Shown: positions 27,378 to 35,110 of the stretch, one piece after another | Position numbering within the stretch: position 1 is the first letter of the stretch | Layout: each line of letters opens with the position of its first letter | Notes under the pieces: model-generated | Database searches by the model: none | Told to the model about the DNA's origin: nothing | The model's input: the letters and a program-made list of their open reading frames with translations, nothing else | Made by a program: the position numbers and the translations under genes | NCBI GenBank assembly: GCA_020629635.1 | Contig: JAHDCX010000012.1 | Coordinates: forward strand, 1-44,149 | Length of the DNA: 44,149 nt | Reading direction: 5' to 3' | Origin: Acidimicrobiales bacterium | GTDB taxonomy: Bacteria > Actinomycetota > Acidimicrobiia > Acidimicrobiales > SHLQ01

Positions 27378-28907
27378 TCAGCCTTTCCGCCGGGGAAACA
27401 ACGGCTCGCCAGCGATCAACGGCACGCCACCGGGATAGCCGCCCCAGCTCGCGGCTGCAGGCAACCGCTGCTCGACGACAGACCCGCTCATGCCGATCCG
27501 CTCCCACGCGGCCTGGGCGGCGTTCGGAATCGCCGGCGATGCCAGAATACACACGACGCGGACTGCCTCGAGCGCGTCTCCCATCACCCGGTCAACCTCG
27601 TCGCCAGGTTCCATCTTCCACGGCTCGTTCGCGGCGAGATACTCGTTCGTCTCCCGAATGATTCGCCACGTGGCGTCGAGGGCCATCGGCGCCTGGCCCC
27701 GGTCCCACGCTGCAGCCGTCTCCTCAAAATTGGTTGCAACGACCTCCGCTAGCGACGACGTCGGACTCGGAGCCGGGCTGAGCTCCCCGCACTTCTTCGT
27801 CGCCACCGTGATCACGCGCTGCACGAGGTTGCCGAACTGGTTCGCGAGATCTGCGTTGTATCGAGCGACCATCCCCTCGTAGCTGAAGTCACTGTCGGGT
27901 CCAAACGCCGGATCCCGGAGAAAGTGGTAGCGAAATCCGTCCACGCCGAATCCGGCCGTCCCGTCGGTGGGGTCTCCCTCCACCAGTTGCGCAGGGGTGA
28001 TGTTGTTGAGACGGGACTTCGACATCTTCTCGCCGCCGACGAGCAGCCATCCGTGGACGAAGAACCGCGGGAGGTCCTCGATCCCTGCCGCAAGCAGCAT
28101 TGCGGGCCAGAACACACAGTGGAAGCGGATGATGTCCTTGCCGATCACGTGATGGACGTTCGGCCAGTAGTTCTCGAACCGCTCGTCGTCGTGGGCGTAG
28201 CCAGCCGCCGTCGCGTAGTTGATCAGCGCGTCGTACCACACGTAGAACACGTGCTGTTCGTCCCACGGGACGGGTACGCCCCAGTCGATCGACGACCGCG
28301 AGATCGACACGTCACGGACCTCTTGGCGGAGCAGACCCAGGACCTCGTTGCGGTATCCCTCCGGTCGAATGCGATCAGGGTTGTTCTCGTAGAACTCGAG
28401 CAGCGGTTGGGCGAAGTCCGACAACCGGAAGAACCAATTCTCCTCGTGCATGCGTTCGGCGGGACGCTTGTGGATCGGGCAGTTGCCGTCCTCGAGTTCG
28501 TCTTCGGTGTAGTACGCCTCGCACCCGACGCAATACAGGCCCTCGTAGACGTCCTTGTAGATGTGCCCGTTCTCGTAGACCTTGAGCATGAGGGCCTGGA
28601 CCGATTGGTAGTGACGGAGCTCGGTCGTGCGGATGAAGTCGTCGTTGCTGATGTCGATCGACTCCCACGCCTCCCGGAAGCGAATGCTCGTGTTGTCCGC
28701 CTGCTCGCGCGGCGTCAGCCCGTTCTCTTCGGCCGCGCGGGCAATCTTCAGACCATGCTCGTCCGTGCCGGTCAGGAAGAACGTGTCGTCGCCCATCAAC
28801 CGGTGCCAGCGCGCAAGCGCATCGGCGATGACGGTCGTATACGTGTGCCCGATGTGGGGCACGTCGTTCACGTAGTAGATCGGGGTGGTGACGTAGAACG
28901 TGCTCAC
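27378..28907 (-). CDS. metG: Methionyl-tRNA synthetase
   Basis: A 509-residue class I synthetase. ATP-binding motif HIGHTYT near residue 18-24 and KMSKSRLN near residue 300 are intact. A single zinc knuckle (CVGCEAYYTEDELEDGNCP) follows the HIGH half. There is no C-terminal tRNA-binding (EMAP-II-like) domain, so this is the short form that stops after the anticodon-binding domain. It charges tRNA-Met and initiator tRNA. It begins about 96 bases from the divergent plus-strand gene at 29004. This spacer should hold its promoter. Confidence 0.97.
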   Translation of the reverse strand: MSTFYVTTPIYYVNDVPHIGHTYTTVIADALARWHRLMGDDTFFLTGTDEHGLKIARAAEENGLTPREQADNTSIRFREAWESIDISNDDFIRTTELRHYQSVQALMLKVYENGHIYKDVYEGLYCVGCEAYYTEDELEDGNCPIHKRPAERMHEENWFFRLSDFAQPLLEFYENNPDRIRPEGYRNEVLGLLRQEVRDVSISRSSIDWGVPVPWDEQHVFYVWYDALINYATAAGYAHDDERFENYWPNVHHVIGKDIIRFHCVFWPAMLLAAGIEDLPRFFVHGWLLVGGEKMSKSRLNNITPAQLVEGDPTDGTAGFGVDGFRYHFLRDPAFGPDSDFSYEGMVARYNADLANQFGNLVQRVITVATKKCGELSPAPSPTSSLAEVVATNFEETAAAWDRGQAPMALDATWRIIRETNEYLAANEPWKMEPGDEVDRVMGDALEAVRVVCILASPAIPNAAQAAWERIGMSGSVVEQRLPAAASWGGYPGGVPLIAGEPLFPRRKG

Positions 28908-29003
28908 GGTTCGAGCCTACGGTCCTCATTCCCTCCCGATTCACCCCGGCCCGTCTAGGTTTGAAAACAGGCCGTGATGGCTTTTCGACGGAAGGAACAC
29001 GAG

Positions 29004-29237
29004 ATGTCGCTCTTCGACGACCTCATCCCCACGCTGATCACCGACACGCCCGCACAGGGACGCGAGCTCGCGATCATGATGGCGCGAAAGACCATCGCGA
29101 CGTTGCAGCCCGACGCGGACGCACGGGCCTCACTTCGTGACGACTACGCGAACGACACCGAACAGCTTCTCGCCGCAGGCCACATCGTGGCCGTTGAGTT
29201 TCAGACGATCGCCGCCGCGAACAACTACTGGCGCTGA
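29004..29237 (+). CDS. Hypothetical 77-residue protein
   Basis: The frame starts MSLFDDLIPTLITDTPAQGR and continues with an amphipathic, Ala/Asp-rich helical pattern ending AAANNYWR. No motif or family is recognised. A Shine-Dalgarno-like GGAAGGAA lies 6-13 bases before ATG 29004, and codon use fits the neighbours, which supports a real gene. Two upstream ATGs in frame exist but lack such a site. It is divergent from metG and its stop lies 12 bases from the rplS stop. It looks like a small soluble helical protein, with function unknown. Confidence 0.7.
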   Translation: MSLFDDLIPTLITDTPAQGRELAIMMARKTIATLQPDADARASLRDDYANDTEQLLAAGHIVAVEFQTIAAANNYWR

Positions 29238-29249
29238 CGGCGAATCGAC

Positions 29250-29597
29250 TCAGAAGTCGCGCTTCTCGCGAACCTTCGCGGCCTTGCCGACCCGGTCGCG
29301 CAAGTAGTACAGCTTGGCTCGGCGCACATCGCCGCGGCTCACGAACTCGAGCTTGGCCATGATCGGCGAGTGCAGCGGGAAGGTCCGCTCCACGCCCACG
29401 CCAAAGCTGAGCTTGCGGACGGTGAAGGACTCGTTGATGCCGCTGCCGCGACGGGCGATGACGACACCCTCGAAGACCTGCACCCGCTCCTTGTTGCCCT
29501 CGACGACGCGAACGTGCACCTTGACGGTGTCGCCGGCCTGAAACTCGGGGATGTCGTCCCGGAGGCTTCTCTTGTCGACCAGATCTGTGACGTTCAT
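29250..29597 (-). CDS. rplS: 50S ribosomal protein bL19
   Basis: A 115-residue bL19: [20 protein letters not shown], then [20 protein letters not shown], then [20 protein letters not shown] and [20 protein letters not shown]. It sits at the 30S-50S interface. ATG 29597 with AGGAG upstream gives the standard start; the longer frame reading is not needed. It belongs to the rpsP-rimM-trmD-rplS ribosome cluster but is separated from trmD by an unknown gene. Confidence 0.98.
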   Translation of the reverse strand: MNVTDLVDKRSLRDDIPEFQAGDTVKVHVRVVEGNKERVQVFEGVVIARRGSGINESFTVRKLSFGVGVERTFPLHSPIMAKLEFVSRGDVRRAKLYYLRDRVGKAAKVREKRDF

Positions 29598-29681
29598 CGG
29601 GCAATGCTCCTGCGTCGGTGACGTTGGCCGGGCGAAGTGGGTCCCGGGCCAGCGCACAATGCTACGCCCAGCGTGCGGTGC

Positions 29682-30083
29682 CTACAACGTGACGTGAAGC
29701 TCGACCGCAGCGGGGTCCGCCTTGTAGATGTCGCGCATCGTCCGGACGATTCCCGAGGCCACGCTCGACGCGTCGACAGGAGCTGTCCACTCCCACGAGA
29801 ACGATCCCCAGCTCTCGGTCGTCGCAGAGAATCCGACGGCGAACACGGCCCGTTCGTCACGAACCGTCAACCGATTCTCCCCGACAAGGCTGTCGTTCCC
29901 GACGGCAAGCAACCGCAGACCACCGCCGTTGAAGGACATCCCGTCGATGCGCGCTCCCGACGTCGTCTGCGCGGTGAAACCCGCAATGGACCCGTTGAGG
30001 ACGTCGTTCGCCGCAGAGGTCACCGCTTCAGCAACGTCTGACCAATGGGTCGAGCCGACCTCGAGAAGCATCTGTGTCGCCAT
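29682..30083 (-). CDS. Hypothetical protein between trmD and rplS
   Basis: A 133-residue protein with no recognised domain. It begins MATQMLLEVGSTHWSDVAEA and contains a Gly/Ser-rich strand region (GARIDGMSFNGGGLRLL) and a C-terminal helix-strand end (AAVELHVTL). No signal peptide or membrane helix. ATG 30083 is the probable start; an upstream in-frame GTG or ATG adds only six residues. Its spacing from trmD (30 bases) and from rplS (84 bases) suggests it belongs to the same transcript. A small alpha/beta fold is likely; the role is unknown. Confidence 0.65.
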   Translation of the reverse strand: MATQMLLEVGSTHWSDVAEAVTSAANDVLNGSIAGFTAQTTSGARIDGMSFNGGGLRLLAVGNDSLVGENRLTVRDERAVFAVGFSATTESWGSFSWEWTAPVDASSVASGIVRTMRDIYKADPAAVELHVTL

Positions 30084-30113
30084 GTGGGCCTTTCGGCCCA
30101 TCCGCGCCGGTCT

Positions 30114-30848
30114 TTAGGGAGACGGCTCGTCCAGTCCGAACTCGCCCAGAAGGCGGCGATCCGCCTCGCTGAATCCACCGCGGGCTTCGATGAGGTCCGG
30201 ACGGCGGTCGAGCGTGCGCCGCAGCGCCATCGCGCGCCGCCAACGCGCCACTCGGGCGTGATCTCCGGACCGAAGCACGTCAGGAACCTCGAGGCCCCCA
30301 AAGACGGCAGGCCGCGTGTAGTGCGGGTACTCGAGCAACCCGTCGGTGTGGCTCTCTTCGGCCAGCGAGGCGGCGTTGCCGAGCACGCCCGGCACGAGTC
30401 GAGCCGTCGCTTCGATGATGGCGGCGGCCGCGATCTCTCCGCCGGCGAGAACGAAGTCACCCAACGAGATTTCGCGGTCGACGTGCCGATCGAGAATTCG
30501 CTGATCGATCCCCTCGTAGCGACCGCACAAGACCGAGAATCCCGGCCCCGATGCCAGCTCCTGAGCCAGCGCCTGATCGAAACGATCGCCCGACGGGGTC
30601 ATCGCGAGGAGGGGTCTCGGCGGATCAGCTGCTTCGATGCACGCCTCGAGCGGCCCCGGCATCATCACCATGCCCGCCCCTCCACCGAACGGCGTGTCGT
30701 CCACACTCCGGTGCACGTCCGATGTGTGGTCGCGGGGATCGTGAAATCGGAGGTCGAGCAGCTCACGTTCGCGTGCTCGCCCGATGATCGAATCCGACAG
30801 CGCCGCATCCACCAACCCGGGAAAGACGGAGATCACATCGATGCGCAT
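30114..30848 (-). CDS. trmD: tRNA (guanine37-N1)-methyltransferase
   Basis: A 244-residue SPOUT methyltransferase. It begins MRIDVISVFPGLVD, followed by DDTPFGGGAGMVMMPGPLEA, then the knotted SAM-binding segment LCGRYEGIDQRI and ISLGDFVLAGGEIAA, and VLGNAASLAEESH. It methylates G37 of tRNAs reading CNN codons, preventing frameshifting. The ATG at 30848 overlaps the last base of the rimM stop. The first residues and full length are typical. Confidence 0.98.
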   Translation of the reverse strand: MRIDVISVFPGLVDAALSDSIIGRARERELLDLRFHDPRDHTSDVHRSVDDTPFGGGAGMVMMPGPLEACIEAADPPRPLLAMTPSGDRFDQALAQELASGPGFSVLCGRYEGIDQRILDRHVDREISLGDFVLAGGEIAAAAIIEATARLVPGVLGNAASLAEESHTDGLLEYPHYTRPAVFGGLEVPDVLRSGDHARVARWRRAMALRRTLDRRPDLIEARGGFSEADRRLLGEFGLDEPSP

Positions 30849-31324
30849 CAGAGATCGAACAGGCCGTCTGGGGTTTCGACTCGGATTGTTCGGTCGTCGT
30901 GGCTCGCAACGAACGCGACCGGCACCAGCGCCCCGGACTCGAGCTGCAGAAGATCGCTCGCTGGATTGGCGATCACATCGCTGACCTTGCCGCGGTCGAC
31001 GCCTCGTTGATCCACGACGGTCGATCCAATCAAGTCATGGACCCACAGCTCGGACTCGTCGTCGATCGGCTCCGCGAAGAGATCGGTTCCCTTCAACGTC
31101 TCCGCCGACGAACGCTCGGACACATCGACAAAACGGACCAGATGATTGGCGTCGTGTGGGCGCGAGGTCTCCACCACGAGCTCGGCGCCACCCTCGTCGA
31201 AGAGGACGGCGCCAGGGTCAACCCGTTCGAGGCGATTCGTGGTCAGCCGGACGACGACGTCGCCACGAAGGCCGTGTGCTCGAAGAATCCGCCCGACGAG
31301 CAGTCGAGACGGAGTCTCAGCCAT
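30848..31324 (-). CDS. rimM: Ribosome maturation factor RimM
   Basis: A 158-residue RimM. The N-terminal RimM domain begins LLVGRILRAHGLRGDVVVRL, and the PRC-barrel half includes ELWVHDLIGSTVVDQRG and a GKVSDVIANPASDLLQL segment. It binds S19/16S rRNA to help 30S head maturation. ATG 31324 (MAETPS) is 1 base after the khpA stop and fits the family start. The frame reads upstream into khpA but that part is not RimM-like. Confidence 0.95.
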   Translation of the reverse strand: MAETPSRLLVGRILRAHGLRGDVVVRLTTNRLERVDPGAVLFDEGGAELVVETSRPHDANHLVRFVDVSERSSAETLKGTDLFAEPIDDESELWVHDLIGSTVVDQRGVDRGKVSDVIANPASDLLQLESGALVPVAFVASHDDRTIRVETPDGLFDL

Positions 31325-31325
31325 C

Positions 31326-31592
31326 TCAGTCGATGAACTCGATGTCGACCTCGACACCGTCGCGGGCGGCGGCCGCACGGGTCAACGTCCGGATGGCGTT
31401 GGCCACGCGGCCACGTCGTCCGATGACTCGGCCCATGTCGTCCGGGCCGACCCGGACCTGCAGCTCCAGCGTCTGCTTCGAGTCGTCGACATCCACGCGC
31501 ACGGCATCTACGTCCTGGACGAGTGCCTTGACGACCTGGGCCAGTACGGCCTGCGCCGTCGGAGCCTGCTCGACGGTATCGGCGTCACTCAT
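31326..31592 (-). CDS. khpA: KH-domain RNA-binding protein KhpA
   Basis: An 88-residue single KH domain. The GxxG loop sits in DDMGRVIGRRGRVANAIRTL. The flanking strands (LELQVRVGP, EVDIEFID) complete the fold. KhpA pairs with KhpB in many Gram-positives and binds RNA, affecting cell elongation. The start overlaps the rpsP stop by 4 bases (ATGA). The rpsP-khpA-rimM order is conserved in Gram-positive bacteria. Confidence 0.93.
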   Translation of the reverse strand: MSDADTVEQAPTAQAVLAQVVKALVQDVDAVRVDVDDSKQTLELQVRVGPDDMGRVIGRRGRVANAIRTLTRAAAARDGVEVDIEFID

Positions 31593-32053
31593 GCGTCGTC
31601 CCCGTCCGCATCGGCCTCTTCAGCGGGTGCTTCGGCGGCCGCATCCTCGACCTCAGGTGCTGCCTCCTCGGCGGAATCCTCCGCAGGCGCAGCGTCCTCC
31701 GCTGGCTCCTCGGCAGGCGCTGCGGCCTTGGCCGGCTGCGGCGGTGTGTACCCCTTGTTGGGGGTCGGTGCGGGTGCGGGCGGAATGTCGGGCTTGGAAC
31801 CCGTGAAGTCCTCCCACGCGCCGGAGATCTTCAGGAGCTTCTCGACACGTTCGGTCGGCTGGGCGCCTTTGCGAAGCCAGGCGACGGCCTTGTCGTTGTC
31901 GATCTCGATCACCGAAGGGTCTTGGCGGGGCTGATAGGTGCCAACGATCTCGATGAAGCGACCATCTCGGGGCGAGCGCGAATCGGCGGCAACGACGCGA
32001 TAGGTCGGTTGCTTCTTCTTGCCCATGCGCATCAGGCGAAGCTTTACGGCCAC
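31589..32053 (-). CDS. rpsP: 30S ribosomal protein bS16 with acidic tail
   Basis: A 154-residue protein. The first about 85 residues are bS16 (VKLRLMRMGKKKQPTYRVV, DSRSPRDGRFIEIVGTY, AWLRKGAQPTERVEKLL). The rest is a long Pro/Ala/Glu-rich acidic extension after KGYTPPQPAKAAAP, roughly doubling the usual length; such tails occur in actinobacteria. The start is GTG at 32053, with AGAGGAA about 8 bases upstream. It opens the rpsP-khpA-rimM-trmD run, all members overlapping or nearly so. Confidence 0.96.
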   Translation of the reverse strand: MAVKLRLMRMGKKKQPTYRVVAADSRSPRDGRFIEIVGTYQPRQDPSVIEIDNDKAVAWLRKGAQPTERVEKLLKISGAWEDFTGSKPDIPPAPAPTPNKGYTPPQPAKAAAPAEEPAEDAAPAEDSAEEAAPEVEDAAAEAPAEEADADGDDA

Positions 32054-32082
32054 AGGTGTTCCTCTACTTGGACGAGGGAATG

Positions 32083-32124
32083 GTCATCCGGGTGATGACT
32101 CGACCGGGCAATGCTAGCGCCCGG
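32083..32124 (-). terminator. Two terminator-like hairpins between ffh and rpsP
   Basis: CCGGGC (32104-32109) pairs with GCCCGG (32119-32124) around a 9-base loop, 14 bases past the ffh stop. A second stem GTCATC/GATGAC (32083-32088 and 32094-32099, 5-base loop) follows, 30 bases before the rpsP start. The first looks like a terminator without U-tract; the second could belong to the rpsP leader. Confidence 0.35.
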
Positions 32125-32137
32125 GCTTCGCTTTCCA

Positions 32138-33586
32138 TCAGTCTTCGGGCAGCCCCGGAAGTCGCAGCCCCTGAAGCGATTCCATGCCTTCGTTCATGAC
32201 TGCGGTGGGGTTCGCCATCGGCGCCGGACCCTTCGCGGTCGTGCGACCGCCGCGCCTGCCCCGCTTGCCGCCTTTGCCCTTGCCCTTTCGTTTCGGCTTC
32301 TTCGGACCGACACCGAGCTGCTTCATCATCTTCTTCATCTCGTTGAACTGCGTCACGAGTGCCGAAACGTCCTGAGGCTGCATTCCGGAACCGTTGGCGA
32401 TGCGGAGGCGGCGACTCTTGTCGATGATGTTCGGGTCGGTCCGTTCCTCGGGCGTCATCGACCGAATGATCGCCTCGAGCCGGTTGACCTGGCTGTCCTC
32501 GATCTCGACGTCGCGGACCTCCTTCGGGATACCCGGCATCATGCCGAGGAGATTGCCGATCGGGCCCATCTTCTTGAGCTGTTGCATCTGCTGCAGGAAG
32601 TCGTCGAGCGTGAACGTGCCCTCGAGCAGTTTCTGTGCTGCCTCCTCGGCCTCTTCCTCCTCATAGGCGGCTTCGGCCTTCTCGATGAGCGTCTCGATGT
32701 CGCCCATGCCGAGGATCCGACTGGCAAGGCGATCCGGATGGAAGACCTCGAACTCGTCGATCTTCTCGCCCGTCGACGCGAAGGCGATCGGCCGACCCAC
32801 GACCTCCTTCACCGAAAGCGCCGCGCCGCCGCGTGCGTCGCCGTCGAGCTTGGTCAAAATCACCCCGTCGAGCGCCAGGGTGTTGTGGAAGTTCTCCGCC
32901 ACCGTGACTGCGTCCTGGCCCGTCATCGCGTCGACGACCAGGAAGGTGTAGTGCGGATCGAGCACCTCGGAGATCTGCCGCACCTCCTCCATCAAGGCCT
33001 CGTCGATCGCCAAACGGCCCGCCGTATCGCAGATGATCACGTCACGGCCAAGACGCTTCGCCTCATCGAGCGCCGCCCGCGCCACGCTCACCGGATCGCT
33101 CGGCTCCGAAAAGACCGGGACATCGAGTTGGGCGCCGAGCGTTCGGAGCTGCTCGACCGCCGCGGGACGCTGGAGATCGGCCCCGACGAGCAGGGGGTTC
33201 CGCCCCTGCGACTTGAACAGATTCGCGAGCTTCGCCGAGTTGGTGGTCTTGCCCGAACCCTGAAGGCCGGCCATCAGCACGATCGTCGGCGGCTTGGCGG
33301 CGAAGCTCACCGTCATCGCCTCGCCGCCGAGGCTCTCGGTCAGCTCGTCAAGGACGATCTTGACGATCTGCTGCGACGGGTTGAGCGCCTTGGACAACTC
33401 GTCGCCAACCGCGCGGTCTCGGATGCGGCCAACCAGGCCCTTGACGACCTCGAAGTTGACGTCCGCCTCGAGCAGCGCCAACCGGATCTCCCGCAGCGTC
33501 TCGTCGACGTCGCTCGCCGAAAGCTTGCCCTTGCCGCGAATGCGCCCGAAGATCCCATCGAACCGGTCGGTCAGTGTGTCGAACAT
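32138..33586 (-). CDS. ffh: Signal recognition particle protein Ffh
   Basis: A 482-residue SRP54. The N domain begins MFDTLTDRFDGIFGRIRG, the GTPase has GLQGSGKTT, DTAGRLAIDE and TKLDGDARGGAAL, and the M domain starts near LDDFLQQMQQLKKMGPIGNL with a Gly/Met-rich finger and ends in a basic tail (KKPKRKGKGKGGKRGRRGG). It targets nascent membrane proteins with 4.5S RNA. ATG 33586 fits the family; the frame extends 12 codons further without support. It lies 51 bases after ftsY. Confidence 0.98.
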   Translation of the reverse strand: MFDTLTDRFDGIFGRIRGKGKLSASDVDETLREIRLALLEADVNFEVVKGLVGRIRDRAVGDELSKALNPSQQIVKIVLDELTESLGGEAMTVSFAAKPPTIVLMAGLQGSGKTTNSAKLANLFKSQGRNPLLVGADLQRPAAVEQLRTLGAQLDVPVFSEPSDPVSVARAALDEAKRLGRDVIICDTAGRLAIDEALMEEVRQISEVLDPHYTFLVVDAMTGQDAVTVAENFHNTLALDGVILTKLDGDARGGAALSVKEVVGRPIAFASTGEKIDEFEVFHPDRLASRILGMGDIETLIEKAEAAYEEEEAEEAAQKLLEGTFTLDDFLQQMQQLKKMGPIGNLLGMMPGIPKEVRDVEIEDSQVNRLEAIIRSMTPEERTDPNIIDKSRRLRIANGSGMQPQDVSALVTQFNEMKKMMKQLGVGPKKPKRKGKGKGGKRGRRGGRTTAKGPAPMANPTAVMNEGMESLQGLRLPGLPED

Positions 33587-33637
33587 TGTTTTCCGTACTC
33601 TCGCTTCTCTCCAGGCCGGCATCCCGGCCCGGTTGAA

Positions 33638-34765
33638 CTACTCGAACAGGGCGTCCACGAACTCATCGGCATCGAACTCGATCAGGTCGTGAGCGCCCTC
33701 ACCCAAACCCACCAGCTTCACGGGAATTCCGAGCTCCGCCTGCACCGCGACCACGATGCCACCCTTCGCAGAGCCATCGAGTTTCGTGAGGACGACGCCC
33801 GTCAGATCCGCGGCCTGCGTGAACTCCCTCGCCTGAATGAGTCCGTTCTGGCCGGTCGTCGCGTCGATGACCAACAGCGTCTCGGTGACGGTACCAGCCC
33901 CCTTCTCCGCAACCCGTCGCACCTTCGACAGCTCGTTCATCAGGTTGGTCTTCGTGTGCAGGCGTCCTGCGGTATCGGCCAGCACGACATCGGCATCGTT
34001 GGCGGCCGCGTGTTCGACCGCATCGAAGATCACCGACGAGGGATCAGCGCCCTCTCCCCCACGTATCACCGACGCACCCGAGCGGTCCGCCCACATCGTG
34101 AGCTGTTCGGCCGCGGCCGCGCGAAACGTGTCGCCCGCGGCAAGCACGATGTTCCGGCCCTCGGCGACCTCTCGAGTCGCGATCTTGCCGATCGTGGTCG
34201 TCTTGCCGACGCCGTTCACGCCAACAAAGAGCCAGACCGAAGGATCCCCGCCCTCGGCAAGTGAAATGTCACGTCCCCCGAGTCGGTCCTTCAACTCGGC
34301 CTTCACGAGGTCGATGATCGCCCGCCCGTCGGTCACCTTGTCCGCGTCGGCACGCGCTCGGACCGCTTCGAGGATCTCCATTGTCGGTCCGACACCGACA
34401 TCGGCACGCACCAACGCTTCTTCGAGTTCTTCCCAGGTCTCGGCGTTGGCGTCGCCGCGTCCCACGACCGATGCGAGGTACCCCGACATCGCGGACCGCG
34501 CCTTGCCCAGACGCCCCCGGAACGTCGCCGGTTCTGGTGCCGCTTCGACGATCGGCTCGTCTTCTTCGACCGAGACCGATGGTTCGGTCTCGACCGCAAC
34601 CGCTGCCTCGGGACCAGCGTTTGCATCGATCGCCTTGTCCGCAGCATCGGTCGTCGTCGGGTCCAGCGTCGGTACGTGGTCACGACCACTCCGCAAGAAG
34701 AACGCGCCGGCTCCTCCCACGAGGAGCAGACCGACGATGATCACGACGAGAAGAACCGGATCCAT
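33638..34765 (-). CDS. ftsY: Signal recognition particle receptor FtsY
   Basis: A 375-residue protein. An N-terminal transmembrane segment (LLVVIIVGLLLVGGAGAFFL) is followed by an acidic Glu/Asp/Val-rich linker and then the NG domain: VGVNGVGKTTTIGKIA, LAAGDTFRAAAAEQL, DTAGRLHTKTNLM, TKLDGSAKGG. It docks SRP-ribosome complexes at the membrane. ATG 34765 gives the standard actinobacterial membrane-anchored start. The 345 bases upstream are non-coding with strong secondary structure potential and may be its leader. Confidence 0.97.
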   Translation of the reverse strand: MDPVLLVVIIVGLLLVGGAGAFFLRSGRDHVPTLDPTTTDAADKAIDANAGPEAAVAVETEPSVSVEEDEPIVEAAPEPATFRGRLGKARSAMSGYLASVVGRGDANAETWEELEEALVRADVGVGPTMEILEAVRARADADKVTDGRAIIDLVKAELKDRLGGRDISLAEGGDPSVWLFVGVNGVGKTTTIGKIATREVAEGRNIVLAAGDTFRAAAAEQLTMWADRSGASVIRGGEGADPSSVIFDAVEHAAANDADVVLADTAGRLHTKTNLMNELSKVRRVAEKGAGTVTETLLVIDATTGQNGLIQAREFTQAADLTGVVLTKLDGSAKGGIVVAVQAELGIPVKLVGLGEGAHDLIEFDADEFVDALFE

Positions 34766-34850
34766 AAGGGCCGAAGTCTATGAGCCGCAACGTCGGGCGA
34801 GGCTCCCGGTGTGCGGGATGCTTCAGGGTCACGGCCGCCCGGACGCCGAT

Positions 34851-34900
34851 CAACCCCCTCCTCGACGCCCACGACAGCGTCCGAAAGTGAGGGGGTTGAC
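34851..34900. repeat. 11-bp inverted repeat with nested stem
   Basis: TCAACCCCCTC (34851-34861) is the exact reverse complement of GAGGGGGTTGA (34890-34900). Inside the 28-base loop GACGC (34865-34869) pairs with GCGTC (34878-34882), giving a two-tier hairpin. Confidence 0.8.
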
Positions 34901-34928
34901 CAGTTCTCTTGGGGGGAGATCAGTTGTC

Positions 34929-34968
34929 GGGCGAGAGCCCGGTGAGGGACGGACGGTCTCACCGGGCC
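34929..34968. repeat. 10-bp inverted repeat with competing alternative stem
   Basis: GCCCGGTGAG (34938-34947) pairs perfectly with CTCACCGGGC (34959-34968), loop 11 bases. GCCCG of the left arm can instead pair with CGGGC at 34929-34933 through a GAGA tetraloop, so the two stems exclude each other, as in attenuators and switches. Confidence 0.75.
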
Positions 34969-35110
34969 CAGACCCGATCACATCGACGAACGACCCAGGA
35001 AGGAGGGGGGATCCCGTACCGATTCGGCGTTGCATGGGCGAACCTATTCGGCCCGACATAAAGCCGCTGTAAGGACCACGAGAACTTCCCAGACCCGGCA
35101 GAGTTTTTTC

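Larger units (their letters stand above)
34766..35110. other. 345-base structured intergenic region upstream of ftsY
   Basis: This is the only gene-free stretch above 300 bases. No open frame with gene-like codon use is convincing. A 69-codon minus frame (34850-35059) has an unlikely Arg/Pro/Gly composition and no ribosome-binding site. The region holds two perfect inverted repeats of 10-11 bp and an alternative competing stem (described separately), plus a T6 run at 35105-35110 on the plus strand. It could be an ftsY leader on the minus strand or an independent small RNA on either strand. Hallmarks of SRP RNA, RNase P RNA and tmRNA were looked for and not found. Confidence 0.5.

Noticed and set aside
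25710-27752. 680-codon plus-strand open frame with a Gly/Ser repeat, opposite rpf, tatD and metG
   Set aside because: The apparent Ser-Gly repeat is just the complement of the Asp-Pro coding array. It crosses three clear minus-strand genes.
34850-35059. 69-codon minus-strand open frame in the same gap
   Set aside because: Arg/Pro/Gly-rich, covers strong hairpins, has no ribosome-binding site or homology that I recognise.
34766-35110. SRP RNA, RNase P RNA or tmRNA in the gap before ftsY
   Set aside because: The conserved SRP loop, the RNase P GAGGAAAGTCC-type core and the tmRNA tRNA-like end were all sought on both strands and not found.
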